Shown here: positions 5,769-11,692 of the stretch, piece by piece
How the letters are laid out: the number at the start of each line of letters is the position of its first letter
Position numbering within the stretch: the stretch's first letter is position 1
From: Candidatus Rokuibacteriota bacterium
GTDB lineage: Bacteria > Methylomirabilota > Methylomirabilia > Rokubacteriales > CSP1-6
DNA: 11,692 nt
NCBI GenBank assembly: GCA_003221435.1
Contig: QHRS01000124.1
Span: forward strand, 1-11,692
Direction of reading: 5' to 3'
Position numbers and translations under genes: made by a program
The notes under the pieces: generated by a model
What the model saw: the letters and a program-made list of their open reading frames with translations, nothing else
Databases searched by the model: none
What the model was told of the DNA's origin: nothing

Positions 5769-6932
5769 TCAGCTCCGGGACGTGCCGAACGCCGGCATCA
5801 CCTCTCGGGCGAACCACGCGAGCTGCTCCAGCATGACGGCCTTGGGCGTGCCCATACTGGAACTCACGTTCACGTACTCGAGACCCGGGTACTTGTCCTG
5901 GAGGCCCCGGAGATACGCGACGAACTCCTCGGGCGGACCGCAGAACCACGCCCCCGTCTTCGCGAAGTCGGGGAGCGTGGGGATGCCCGCCCCGGCCCAG
6001 TCTCCGCGCTGCGCGGCCGCGCGGACCTGCGCCTCGGTGATGCCGGGAACGAAGCCGAGCGGCGCGAACATCTTGACGTGCTCCTCGAACCATGGAGTCG
6101 CCTCGCGGATCGCCTTTTCCCGGGTCTCGGCGAGGTGGAAGAAGATGCCCAGGCAGAGGTCCTCGCCGAGGCTCAGGTTCACGCCGGCGCGCGCGGCCGC
6201 CTCGCGGTAGGCCTGGATGGGCCGCTCGGCCATCGTCGCGGCGCCGCCGCCGATGATGCCCTTGATGCGATGTTTGACCATGAAGTCGAGCCCGCGCGGG
6301 CTGGCGCTGACGATGGGCTGCCAGCACTCCACCGGGCGGCGCAGCGGGCGTGGGACGAGGGTGATCTCGCGGAGCTCGTAGCCCCGATACGGGACGGCCG
6401 GCGGGAGGGTGTAGTGCTTGCCGTGGTGGGAGAAGGACTCCTCGTGGAAGGCCTTCATGAGGACCTCGACCTGCTCCTCGAAGAGCTCCCGGTTGGCCTC
6501 CGCATCCAGCATGGGGCCGCCGAGCGTCTCGACCTCGCGCGTGTGGTAGCCGCGGCCCACGCCGAAGATCACACGGCCGCCGGTGAGGATATCGGCGGTG
6601 GCGAAGTCCTCCGCCAGCCGCAGCGGATGCCACATCGGCGTGATGTTGAACCCGCAGGCGAAGCGGAGCCGCCGGGTCACGTGGGCCAGGTGCACGGCAA
6701 GCATGAGGATGTTCGGCACGCACTCGTAGCCCTCGTGCTGGAAGTGGTGCTCGGCGAGCCACAATGCGTAGTAGCCCCGCTCGTCCATGGCTCGAGCCAG
6801 CGCCTCGGTCTTCTCGAACACCGACGTGAGATGCTCGTTCGGGTAGCGGCGCTCGTTGGCCGGCGTGGCCTCCTGCCCCATGTCCCCGAGATCCACATGT
6901 CCGGCGTACAGCGATGAGAACTTCGTGATCAT
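5769..6932 (-). CDS. LLM class flavin-dependent monooxygenase (luciferase-like)
   Basis: A complete 387-residue protein of the bacterial luciferase-like branch, larger than the F420-type LLM at 3066-4001 and not closely similar to it. It would use reduced FMN and oxygen to oxidise a substrate in the cytoplasm. Landmarks are YYALWLAEHHF (54-64), PNILMLAVHLA (73-83), GGRVIFGVGRGYHTREVETL (118-137) and a C-terminal SSSMGTPKAVMLEQLAWFA segment. GGGGAGGA lies 11 bases before the ATG at 6930-6932. It precedes the broken dioxygenase by 87 bases on the same strand and follows the OB-fold gene by 102 bases, so it may be part of a longer minus-strand transcript. The flavin reductase partner such enzymes need is not visible in the window. 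Confidence 0.9.
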   Translation of the reverse strand: MITKFSSLYAGHVDLGDMGQEATPANERRYPNEHLTSVFEKTEALARAMDERGYYALWLAEHHFQHEGYECVPNILMLAVHLAHVTRRLRFACGFNITPMWHPLRLAEDFATADILTGGRVIFGVGRGYHTREVETLGGPMLDAEANRELFEEQVEVLMKAFHEESFSHHGKHYTLPPAVPYRGYELREITLVPRPLRRPVECWQPIVSASPRGLDFMVKHRIKGIIGGGAATMAERPIQAYREAAARAGVNLSLGEDLCLGIFFHLAETREKAIREATPWFEEHVKMFAPLGFVPGITEAQVRAAAQRGDWAGAGIPTLPDFAKTGAWFCGPPEEFVAYLRGLQDKYPGLEYVNVSSSMGTPKAVMLEQLAWFAREVMPAFGTSRS

Positions 6933-7034
6933 GGCGGTGACAGTCCTCCCCAGGCGATGCCTACCAAAGACCTCGCAACCTGAGCGCCGTCGGGAACTCG
7001 GGGCTCCCTGTTGGCTCCGGCGTGTGCGCCACGG

Positions 7035-7469
7035 TCACGCCGGCGCGAACATCGGGACCGGCGGGCCGCCCTCGGTCGGTCTGAAGACCACCTGCACTTG
7101 CTGACCGATCCGGATCGCGTCGAGGTCGCAGTCGACGATGTTGGTCATCATTGTGACGCCTTCCTCGAGCGTCACATACGCGATGGCGTAAGGAACGGGC
7201 ACCCGCCGCATGATGCTGTAGGAATAGATGGTCCCCCTGCCCGACGCTTCCCGCCATTCCGTCGTGTCTCCGAAGCAGAACGGGCAGATCGAGCGCGGGT
7301 AGTAGTGCGCCTGATCGCACGACCGACACCACTTGATCAGCAGCCGGCCCTCGGCCGCCGCGCTCCAGAACGGCTGGGTCTCCGGAGTGACCGGGGGTGC
7401 CGGGACCTTCCTCTCGAATCCGCTCACCGGCTTGTTCTCCTTTTCGAGCGCCGGCTCTGCCGGCGCCAT
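7035..7469 (-). CDS. Zn-ribbon OB-fold (DUF35/ChsH2-like) partner protein
   Basis: A 144-residue protein with a rubredoxin-like zinc ribbon, CRSC at 48-51 and CPFC at 62-65, followed by an OB-fold beta domain (VPYAIAYVTLEEGVTMMTN, 92-110). Such DUF35 proteins bind acyl-CoA or stabilise a thiolase-fold partner; the ChsH2-Ltp2 retro-aldolase complex is the known example. The ATG follows the TAG of the thiolase-fold gene with no gap, so the two are almost certainly co-translated and form a complex. The helix before the zinc ribbon (PETQPFWSAAAEGRLLIKWC) is typical. The first 12 or so residues, MAPAEPALEKEN, are not: their DNA is a copy of the palindrome found at 1103-1126. Confidence 0.9.
   Translation of the reverse strand: MAPAEPALEKENKPVSGFERKVPAPPVTPETQPFWSAAAEGRLLIKWCRSCDQAHYYPRSICPFCFGDTTEWREASGRGTIYSYSIMRRVPVPYAIAYVTLEEGVTMMTNIVDCDLDAIRIGQQVQVVFRPTEGGPPVPMFAPA
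7443..7466. repeat. Second copy of the 24-base palindromic repeat
   Basis: GCGCCGGC-TCT-GCCGGCGC is at 7448-7466 and the flank to 7443 is shared. Read on the minus strand, 23 of 24 bases match 1103-1126; the only difference is the middle loop base. The palindrome begins immediately after the ATG of the OB-fold gene and encodes residues 2-8. In mRNA the 8-bp GC stem would lie just inside the ribosome-binding footprint. Confidence 0.6.
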
Positions 7470-8639
7470 CTATCCCCTGTCCATGATCAGCGTGGCGCTG
7501 CCGTGCCGAGTGGCGAGTGACCCGCCGGTCCCATGCGCGAGCGCCACGTCGCAGTTCCGCACCTGCACCCTCGGATGCGCCTCGCCGCGCAGCTGCCGCA
7601 CCGCTTCGACCACCTTCGTCAGGCCGCCCCGGTTCCCCGGATGGTTGTTGCAGAGCCCGCCGCCATCGGTGTTGAACGGCAGCGTGCCCACGCCCGAGAT
7701 CAGGTTGCCGTCGGACACGAACTTGCCCCCGTGCCCCTTCTCGCAGAAGCCGAGGTCTTCGAGCGTGATGAGCACCGTGATCGTGAAGCTGTCGTAGATG
7801 GACACGTACTTGATGTCGGCCGGCTTGACGCCGGCTTCCGAGAAGGCGGCGGGCCCCGACCAGACGGCGCCCGAATACGTCAGGTCGATCTTCCCGCCCA
7901 TCTGATGCTTCGGAGCCTCGCCGGCGCCGATCACCCTGACCCGAGGGCGCCTGAGGCTCCGCGCCACCTCGGGCTTCACGACGACGAGGGCGCCGCCGCC
8001 ATCGGTGATGACGCAGCAGTCGAGTCGATGCAGCGGATCCGAGATCATCGGCGAGTTGACGACGTCATCGACCGTGACCACGTCGCGCAGCAGGGCGTGT
8101 GAATTGTGCTGGGCGTGGTGCGAGGCAGCGACCTTGATCCAGGCGAGCTGCGCGCTGGTGGTTCCGTACTGGTAGATGTGCCGCATCGCGGCCATCGCAT
8201 ATTGGTTCACGACTGTCGGCCCGAACGGGAACTCGAACGGGACGTCCGGCGAGGCCGCGCCGTAGTTGCGTGACGTCGTGCCGGTGGCCGTGCCCTCGGC
8301 CCGCGGCCGGCCGGCGAGCGTGATCAGCGCGACGGTGCACTTCCCGGCGGCGATCGCCTCGGCGGCGTGCGCGACGTGGATGACGTAGGACGACCCTCCC
8401 GTTTCGGTCGTGTCCATGTGCCGGACCTTGAGCCCCATGTAATCGGCCATCGAGAGCCCGCCGAGGCCGGGCGCATCGCCGGCGCAGAAATACCCGTCCA
8501 CGTCGTCCCTGGTGAGGCCGGCGTCATCCAGCGCGCCCCGGGCGACCTCGGCGTGAAGCTGGGCGAGCGACTTGTCCTCGGCTTTGCGCGTCGGATGCTC
8601 GTAGATGCCCGCGATATAGGCCTTCCCCTTGATTGTCAT
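7470..8639 (-). CDS. Thiolase-fold (SCP-x/Ltp2-like) enzyme lacking nucleophilic Cys
   Basis: A 389-residue protein of the SCP2/nonspecific lipid-transfer thiolase branch, acting on an acyl-CoA in the cytoplasm. N-terminal AYIAGIYEHPTRKA and SLAQLHAEVARGALDDAGL are typical. The active-site loop where thiolases carry the acylated cysteine reads ETGGSSYVIHVAHAAEAI (79-96), with no Cys. The GHP-type loop is LCNNHPGNRGG (329-339) with His333, and the C-terminal CxG is replaced by ALAHGTGG (367-373). A Claisen thiolase mechanism is therefore unlikely; a retro-aldol or ketolase-type lyase role as in Ltp2 is more plausible. The ATG (8637-8639) overlaps the dehydrogenase stop by four bases (ATGA), and the OB-fold gene begins directly at its TAG. 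The start is supported by this coupling. Confidence 0.88.
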   Translation of the reverse strand: MTIKGKAYIAGIYEHPTRKAEDKSLAQLHAEVARGALDDAGLTRDDVDGYFCAGDAPGLGGLSMADYMGLKVRHMDTTETGGSSYVIHVAHAAEAIAAGKCTVALITLAGRPRAEGTATGTTSRNYGAASPDVPFEFPFGPTVVNQYAMAAMRHIYQYGTTSAQLAWIKVAASHHAQHNSHALLRDVVTVDDVVNSPMISDPLHRLDCCVITDGGGALVVVKPEVARSLRRPRVRVIGAGEAPKHQMGGKIDLTYSGAVWSGPAAFSEAGVKPADIKYVSIYDSFTITVLITLEDLGFCEKGHGGKFVSDGNLISGVGTLPFNTDGGGLCNNHPGNRGGLTKVVEAVRQLRGEAHPRVQVRNCDVALAHGTGGSLATRHGSATLIMDRG

Positions 8640-9622
8640 GTACGGCTCATCGGGAGCGCCTCGGGGTTCACGACGTTGAGCGGCTTGCCGCTCGCATAGG
8701 CGAGGATCTGGTCGAAGATCGCGCTGAACATGGTCTCGAGCCCGTCCCGCTCCACGTAGCCGAGATGCGGTGTGCAGACCACGTTGTTCATCGCCAGCAG
8801 TGGATGCCGGGCGCCGAGGACCGGCTCTTCCTCGAAGACGTCGACCGCGGCCATGCCGGGCCGCCCGGCGCGCAGCGCGCCTTCCAGCGCACCCGACGCG
8901 ATCAACCCGGCGCGGCTGGTGTTGACGAGCAACGCCGTCCGCTTCATCCGAGCGAGATCGGCCTGTGTGACGATGCCGCGGGTTGCCTCGACGAGCCGCA
9001 GGTGCAGGCTCAGCACGTCCGACGCTTCGAAGAACGCCTCCCGGCTCGCCGCGGTTGCGTAGCCGTCGGCGCGCGCCTTGGCGATCGTCGTCTCGCGTCC
9101 CCACACCAGCACCTGCATCCCGAACGCCTTGCCGTAGCCGGCGACGACGCTGCCGATCCTGCCGTACCCGTAGATGCCCAGGGTCCTGCCGCGCACGCCG
9201 AAGCCGATCGCCGACGTCTGCCACTTCCCTGCCTTGAGCGCGGCCATCTCCTGCGGGATGCGCCGAAGCGCCGCGAGGATCAGCCCCCACGTCAGCTCGG
9301 CGGTCGCGTAGGACGGTCGGCCGGGAAACATGGCCGACGACAGGATCACGCCGCGCCGCGTGCAGGATTCGACGTCGATATGCGGATAGCCGCCGACCTG
9401 GCTGATGATGCGGAGCCTGTCGAGGCGCTCGAGCAGCGGCGCGCGGACCGGCGTGCGCTCGCGGATCAGGGCCAGCGCTTCGGTGTCCTTGAGCCGCTCG
9501 GCGAGTACGTCCACGTCCTGCGTGTGGTCGTTCCAGATCGTCACGTGATGTCCGGCGGCGTTGCCGAAGCACGCCAGCGTTCTGACCGTGTCCTGATAGT
9601 CGTCGAGTACCGTGATGTTCAT
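8636..9622 (-). CDS. D-2-hydroxyacid dehydrogenase family protein
   Basis: A complete 328-residue NAD(P)-dependent oxidoreductase, of normal length, which would interconvert a D-2-hydroxyacid and a 2-oxoacid. The Rossmann motif is GIYGYGRIG (149-157). The catalytic triad fits family spacing: Arg237 (NTSRAG), Glu266 (DVFEEEP) and His286 (CTPHLGY). The second strand ends VLVWGRE (171-177), with Arg rather than the Asp usual for NAD, which suggests NADP preference. The start at ATG 9620-9622 gives the conserved MNITVLDDYQD; AAGGCGGTGAA lies just before it, and longer N-terminal readings have no family support. It leads the coupled dehydrogenase, thiolase-fold and OB-fold trio, and its promoter probably lies in 9623-9931. 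The substrate is unknown. Confidence 0.92.
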   Translation of the reverse strand: MNITVLDDYQDTVRTLACFGNAAGHHVTIWNDHTQDVDVLAERLKDTEALALIRERTPVRAPLLERLDRLRIISQVGGYPHIDVESCTRRGVILSSAMFPGRPSYATAELTWGLILAALRRIPQEMAALKAGKWQTSAIGFGVRGRTLGIYGYGRIGSVVAGYGKAFGMQVLVWGRETTIAKARADGYATAASREAFFEASDVLSLHLRLVEATRGIVTQADLARMKRTALLVNTSRAGLIASGALEGALRAGRPGMAAVDVFEEEPVLGARHPLLAMNNVVCTPHLGYVERDGLETMFSAIFDQILAYASGKPLNVVNPEALPMSRT

Positions 9623-9931
9623 TTCACCGCCTTGGCCAACGGCGCGCTCCCCTCGTCCCGGGCCGGGCTCGTCGCCGCGCTGAGCGCGAAGGACCCCAAG
9701 CGCGTCTGCCGCGAGCGGCATCAATCGTCTACAGTCCATGCATCCTCGTCAAGGGGCGCCCATGCGCAACTTGTCTGCAACCATGCCGTCGGCGTGAACC
9801 CGTATTCCTCCGCCGGTCGCTGAGCGAGCGCGGTATCCTCGGAGGCCGGCCCCGCCGGGACTCGTCCCCGGCGCGATAGGGAGCCACGGCAATGAAGGCG
9901 ATCCGCGGTGCGCGCCGCGCGGCCTGAAGCG
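9623..9931. other. 309-base gap with hairpin, likely promoter region of the trio
   Basis: No intact gene was found. The minus strand must provide the leader of the dehydrogenase operon, but no clear -35/-10 pair was recognised. CGCCGGG and CCCGGCG at 9853-9873 form a 7-bp stem with a 7-base loop. The right end holds a ribosome-site-like AGGGAG (9878-9883) followed by the short plus-strand reading described at 9892-9949. The middle (about 9640-9840) shows nothing recognisable. Confidence 0.45.
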
Positions 9932-9949
9932 CTACGGCTTGGCCCAGTA
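9892..9949 (+). pseudogene. Possible start remnant of a quinone oxidoreductase-like gene
   Basis: AGGGAG precedes an ATG that reads MKAIR and stops after 11 residues. Shifting frame by one base gives VRAARPEALRLGPV. Joined, they resemble MKAIRVxxxGGPEALRL, the usual start of zinc-free NADPH:quinone reductases of the MDR superfamily. The similarity ends within about 18 residues, and the right end overlaps the C-terminus of the ABM gene on the other strand. Chance similarity is a real alternative. Confidence 0.25.
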
Positions 9950-10249
9950 GGCACGACCAGCCGGGAAGACGGTCTTGCAGCGGGTTGCCTCCGCCGGCCC
10001 GTCCAGCGTATCGGCAGCCGCACGCCAGACGGCGTAGTGCGGCATCGTACGATGCGCTTCCAACGCGGCCTGGTCCTCGTAGACCTCGTAAAAGTAGTAG
10101 ACGTTCTCGTCGCGCTCGTCCTGGAGGACGTTGAACCGCAGGCAGCCCGGCTCGTCCCGTTCGGAACCGAGCGCGTCCACCTCGATCGCCTCGAGAAAGC
10201 GCTGTCGCAGCTGCGGCTTGACGCGCACCTTCACCCACATCGCGAGCAT
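9932..10249 (-). CDS. Antibiotic biosynthesis monooxygenase (ABM) domain protein
   Basis: A 105-residue single-domain protein with the dimeric ferredoxin-like fold of the ABM family, which act as cofactor-poor quinone-forming monooxygenases or small aldehyde/heme-related enzymes. Diagnostic segments are MWVKVRVKPQ (4-13), EPGCLRFNVLQD (33-44), YYFYEVYEDQAALEAH (51-66) and PHYAVW (70-75). The start at ATG 10247-10249 follows GAGGGGG by a few bases and matches family N-termini; a longer upstream reading has no family support. It is 309 bases upstream of the D-2-hydroxyacid dehydrogenase on the same strand and divergent from the secreted propeller gene. It may oxidise or clear a reactive intermediate of the neighbouring pathway; this is inference. 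Confidence 0.88.
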   Translation of the reverse strand: MLAMWVKVRVKPQLRQRFLEAIEVDALGSERDEPGCLRFNVLQDERDENVYYFYEVYEDQAALEAHRTMPHYAVWRAAADTLDGPAEATRCKTVFPAGRAYWAKP

Positions 10250-10397
10250 CGTGACCCCCTCGTACCGTCCGACATGGCGTAGCCCGCCTCTACTGTATCC
10301 GCTGCGATCGTGCGGATTCCAGGATAAGGTTGAACAACCCCGATGCGGTCCTCGCCGCGTCCAAGGACTTTCTCGCGTTCTGAACAAGGAGGACGCC
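10250..10397. promoter_or_regulatory. Divergent promoter region with two small inverted repeats
   Basis: These 148 bases separate the ABM gene (minus) from the Vgb-like gene (plus). TCCGC and GCGGA flank a CGATCG-containing centre at 10298-10316, and GGTTG-AA-CAACC lies at 10328-10339. Either could be an operator. No confident -35/-10 pair was found, although TACAGT on the minus strand near 10290-10295 is a weak -10 candidate for the ABM gene. Confidence 0.35.
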
Positions 10398-11360
10398 ATG
10401 CGTCGCTTGCTGCTCGCGTTCGTCGTCGCCCTGGTTTTGCTGCCGCCCGCCGCGCAGGCCGAAATCGCCGTTCAGGCCTACGCCCTGCCCACCGGCGGCG
10501 GCTACCCGCACGACGTCGCCGTCGGCGCCGACGGCATCGTCTGGTACACCGCCCAGCGCAGCGGCCAGCTCGGGCGACTCGACCCCGCGACCGGCAAGGT
10601 CGAGCTCATCCCGCTGGGCGCGGGAGCCGCCCCGCACGGCGTGATCGTCGGGCCGGACGGCGCGCCGTGGGTCACCGAAGGCGGTACCAACGCCATCGTC
10701 CGTGTCGACCCGCAGACCCGCGCGGTGAAGCGCTGGCCGCTGCCGGAGGCCCGCGGCTACGTGAATCTCAACACTTTGACCTTCGACAAGCGCGGCCGCG
10801 TCTGGTTCACCGGTCAGAGCGGCGTCTACGGCCGCCTCGATCCGAAGACCGGCGCGATGCAGGTCTGGGACGCGCCGCGCGGCCAGGGCCCCTACGGGAT
10901 CGCGACGACGCCCGACGGAGCCGTCTATTACGCCTCGCTCGCCGGCAGCTACATCGCGCGCGTCGACCTTGACACCGGCGCCGCCACCGTCATCGAGCCG
11001 CCGACGAAGGACCAAGGCGCGCGGCGCGTGTGGTCGGACTCGAAGGGCCGGATCTGGGTCAGCGAATGGAACGCGGGCAACGTGAGCCGCTACGACCCAC
11101 GGGCCGGCGCCTGGAAGACCTGGAAGCTCCCCGGCCAACAGCCGCGCACCTATGCCGTCTATGTCGACGACCACGACACGGTGTGGTTGAGCGATTGGGG
11201 GGCCAACGCCATGGTCCGCTTCGACCCCGAGACGGAAAAGTTCAGGGTATTTCCGAGCGATCGCCGTGGTACCAACGTGCGCCAGATCCTCGGCCGGCCC
11301 GGGGAAGTCTGGGCGCCGGAGTCCGGCACTGACCGGCTCGTCGTCTACCGGACGAGATGA
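10398..11360 (+). CDS. Secreted seven-bladed Vgb-like beta-propeller
   Basis: A 320-residue protein with a clear signal peptide: MRRLLLAF, a hydrophobic core and cleavage predicted after AQA (residue 21), so it is periplasmic or exported. It matches the virginiamycin B lyase (Vgb, COG4257) family with seven recurring blades, for example YPHDVAVGADGIVWYT, APHGVIVGPDGAPWVTE, GPYGIATTPDGAVYYA and RRVWSDSKGRIWVSEW. Only the first two blades keep the Pro-His; the later ones have PY, AR, RT and VR where Vgb places active-site histidines. A streptogramin lyase role is therefore doubtful, and a lactonase or ligand-binding role is equally possible. AAGGAGGA lies five bases before ATG 10398. It is divergent from the ABM gene and followed by another secreted protein. 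Confidence 0.88.
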   Translation: MRRLLLAFVVALVLLPPAAQAEIAVQAYALPTGGGYPHDVAVGADGIVWYTAQRSGQLGRLDPATGKVELIPLGAGAAPHGVIVGPDGAPWVTEGGTNAIVRVDPQTRAVKRWPLPEARGYVNLNTLTFDKRGRVWFTGQSGVYGRLDPKTGAMQVWDAPRGQGPYGIATTPDGAVYYASLAGSYIARVDLDTGAATVIEPPTKDQGARRVWSDSKGRIWVSEWNAGNVSRYDPRAGAWKTWKLPGQQPRTYAVYVDDHDTVWLSDWGANAMVRFDPETEKFRVFPSDRRGTNVRQILGRPGEVWAPESGTDRLVVYRTR

Positions 11361-11444
11361 ACGCACCGGCACAATGTCCGCCTCGACGGACGGCCGGATC
11401 GTGCGGGGCGCGAAGGCCCGGTTCGGCCCCGGCGACGAGCTGTC

Positions 11445-11692
11445 ATGAAACGTTCAGCTGCGCTCATGGGCCTGTTGGCAGCCTTTGTGCCGCTTGTCGC
11501 GGCCAGGCCTGGGATGGTCAGTGCGAGGACCGCAGTCGGCCAATGCGGGTGGGACAGTGCCATCGGCAATCCAGGAACCCGTTCGCCAGGCGCGGAGGTC
11601 AGGGCCATCGCCGAATTCGGCGTCGACGGCGATGGCGTGCCGGAGCTTATCGTCGGCGGCACGTTCAGCTCGATGAACGGGCTCGACGGGAC
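11445..11692 (+). CDS. Secreted propeller-like protein, truncated by window end
   Basis: Eighty-two complete codons are visible with no stop before the window edge. MKRSAALMGLLAAFVPLVAA forms a signal peptide, with cleavage likely between residues 20 and 30. The mature start CGWDSAIGNPG and the segment VRAIAEFGVDGDGVPELIVG followed by GTFSSMNG resemble repeat units of FG-GAP or similar secreted beta-propellers, in which DxDGDG can bind calcium. The upstream ribosome site is weak (GACGAGC). ATG at 11466 is an alternative start but would remove much of the signal peptide. The gene lies 84 bases after the Vgb-like gene on the same strand and may be co-transcribed. The C-terminal domains cannot be seen. 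Confidence 0.65.
   Translation, partial: MKRSAALMGLLAAFVPLVAARPGMVSARTAVGQCGWDSAIGNPGTRSPGAEVRAIAEFGVDGDGVPELIVGGTFSSMNGLDG

Noticed and set aside
5508..6917. A 469-codon plus-strand open frame opposite the second LLM gene
   Set aside because: Mirror of a codon-biased minus-strand gene; no domain or convincing start.
8640..9572. Extension of the thiolase-fold gene upstream to give a 700-residue protein
   Set aside because: The added frame is a shadow of the D-2-hydroxyacid dehydrogenase; the ATGA overlap at 8636-8639 gives a natural start and normal family length.
11374..11448. A 24-codon plus-strand frame whose stop overlaps the start of the last gene
   Set aside because: The position would suit a coupled leader peptide, but there is no ribosome site and no recognisable sequence.

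Overview
The window is strongly GC-rich DNA (about two thirds G+C by eye) with dense, mostly ATG-started bacterial genes, clear Shine-Dalgarno sequences and several 0-4 base gene junctions. The gene families (LLM flavin oxidoreductases, short-chain dehydrogenases, a thiolase-fold/zinc OB-fold pair, an amidohydrolase, a TauD/TfdA-type dioxygenase) are typical of catabolic regions in uncultivated soil or groundwater bacteria. From memory the mix resembles Candidatus Rokubacteria/Methylomirabilota-type genomes; that is an inference without a marker gene. No tRNA, rRNA, CRISPR array, transposase or origin was seen.

Layout. 188-1984 (minus): an intact short-chain dehydrogenase followed by a second one interrupted by an in-frame amber codon, with a palindrome cluster between them. 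2088-4001 (plus): an amidohydrolase and an LLM-class oxidoreductase. 4019-4701 (minus): a coupled pair of small uncharacterised genes, a DUF5674-type protein and a helical 112-residue protein. 4825-6932 (minus): a broken TauD/TfdA-like dioxygenase and a second, unrelated LLM-class monooxygenase. 7035-9622 (minus): a tightly coupled trio of D-2-hydroxyacid dehydrogenase, thiolase-fold enzyme and zinc-ribbon OB-fold partner. 9932-10249 (minus): a small ABM-domain monooxygenase-like protein. 10398-11692 (plus): a secreted seven-bladed Vgb-like propeller and the start of another secreted protein cut by the window edge.

How the genes may work together. The cytoplasmic enzymes fit oxidative breakdown of a carbon substrate: oxygenases or flavin oxidoreductases introduce oxygen, the dehydrogenases interconvert alcohols and ketones, the amidohydrolase opens a lactone or amide, and the thiolase-fold/OB-fold pair acts on an acyl-CoA. 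The substrate cannot be read from the sequence. Two catabolic genes carry disabling lesions (in-frame stops in both, plus a frame-breaking N-terminal junction in the dioxygenase), which suggests partial decay of the region or assembly errors.

The least explained items are the GTGA-overlapping DUF5674 pair, a 24-base palindromic repeat found in two places (once forming the start of the OB-fold gene), a thiolase-fold enzyme without its nucleophilic cysteine, and an SDR with a Gly-Tyr-Gly in place of the Ser-Tyr-Lys active site.
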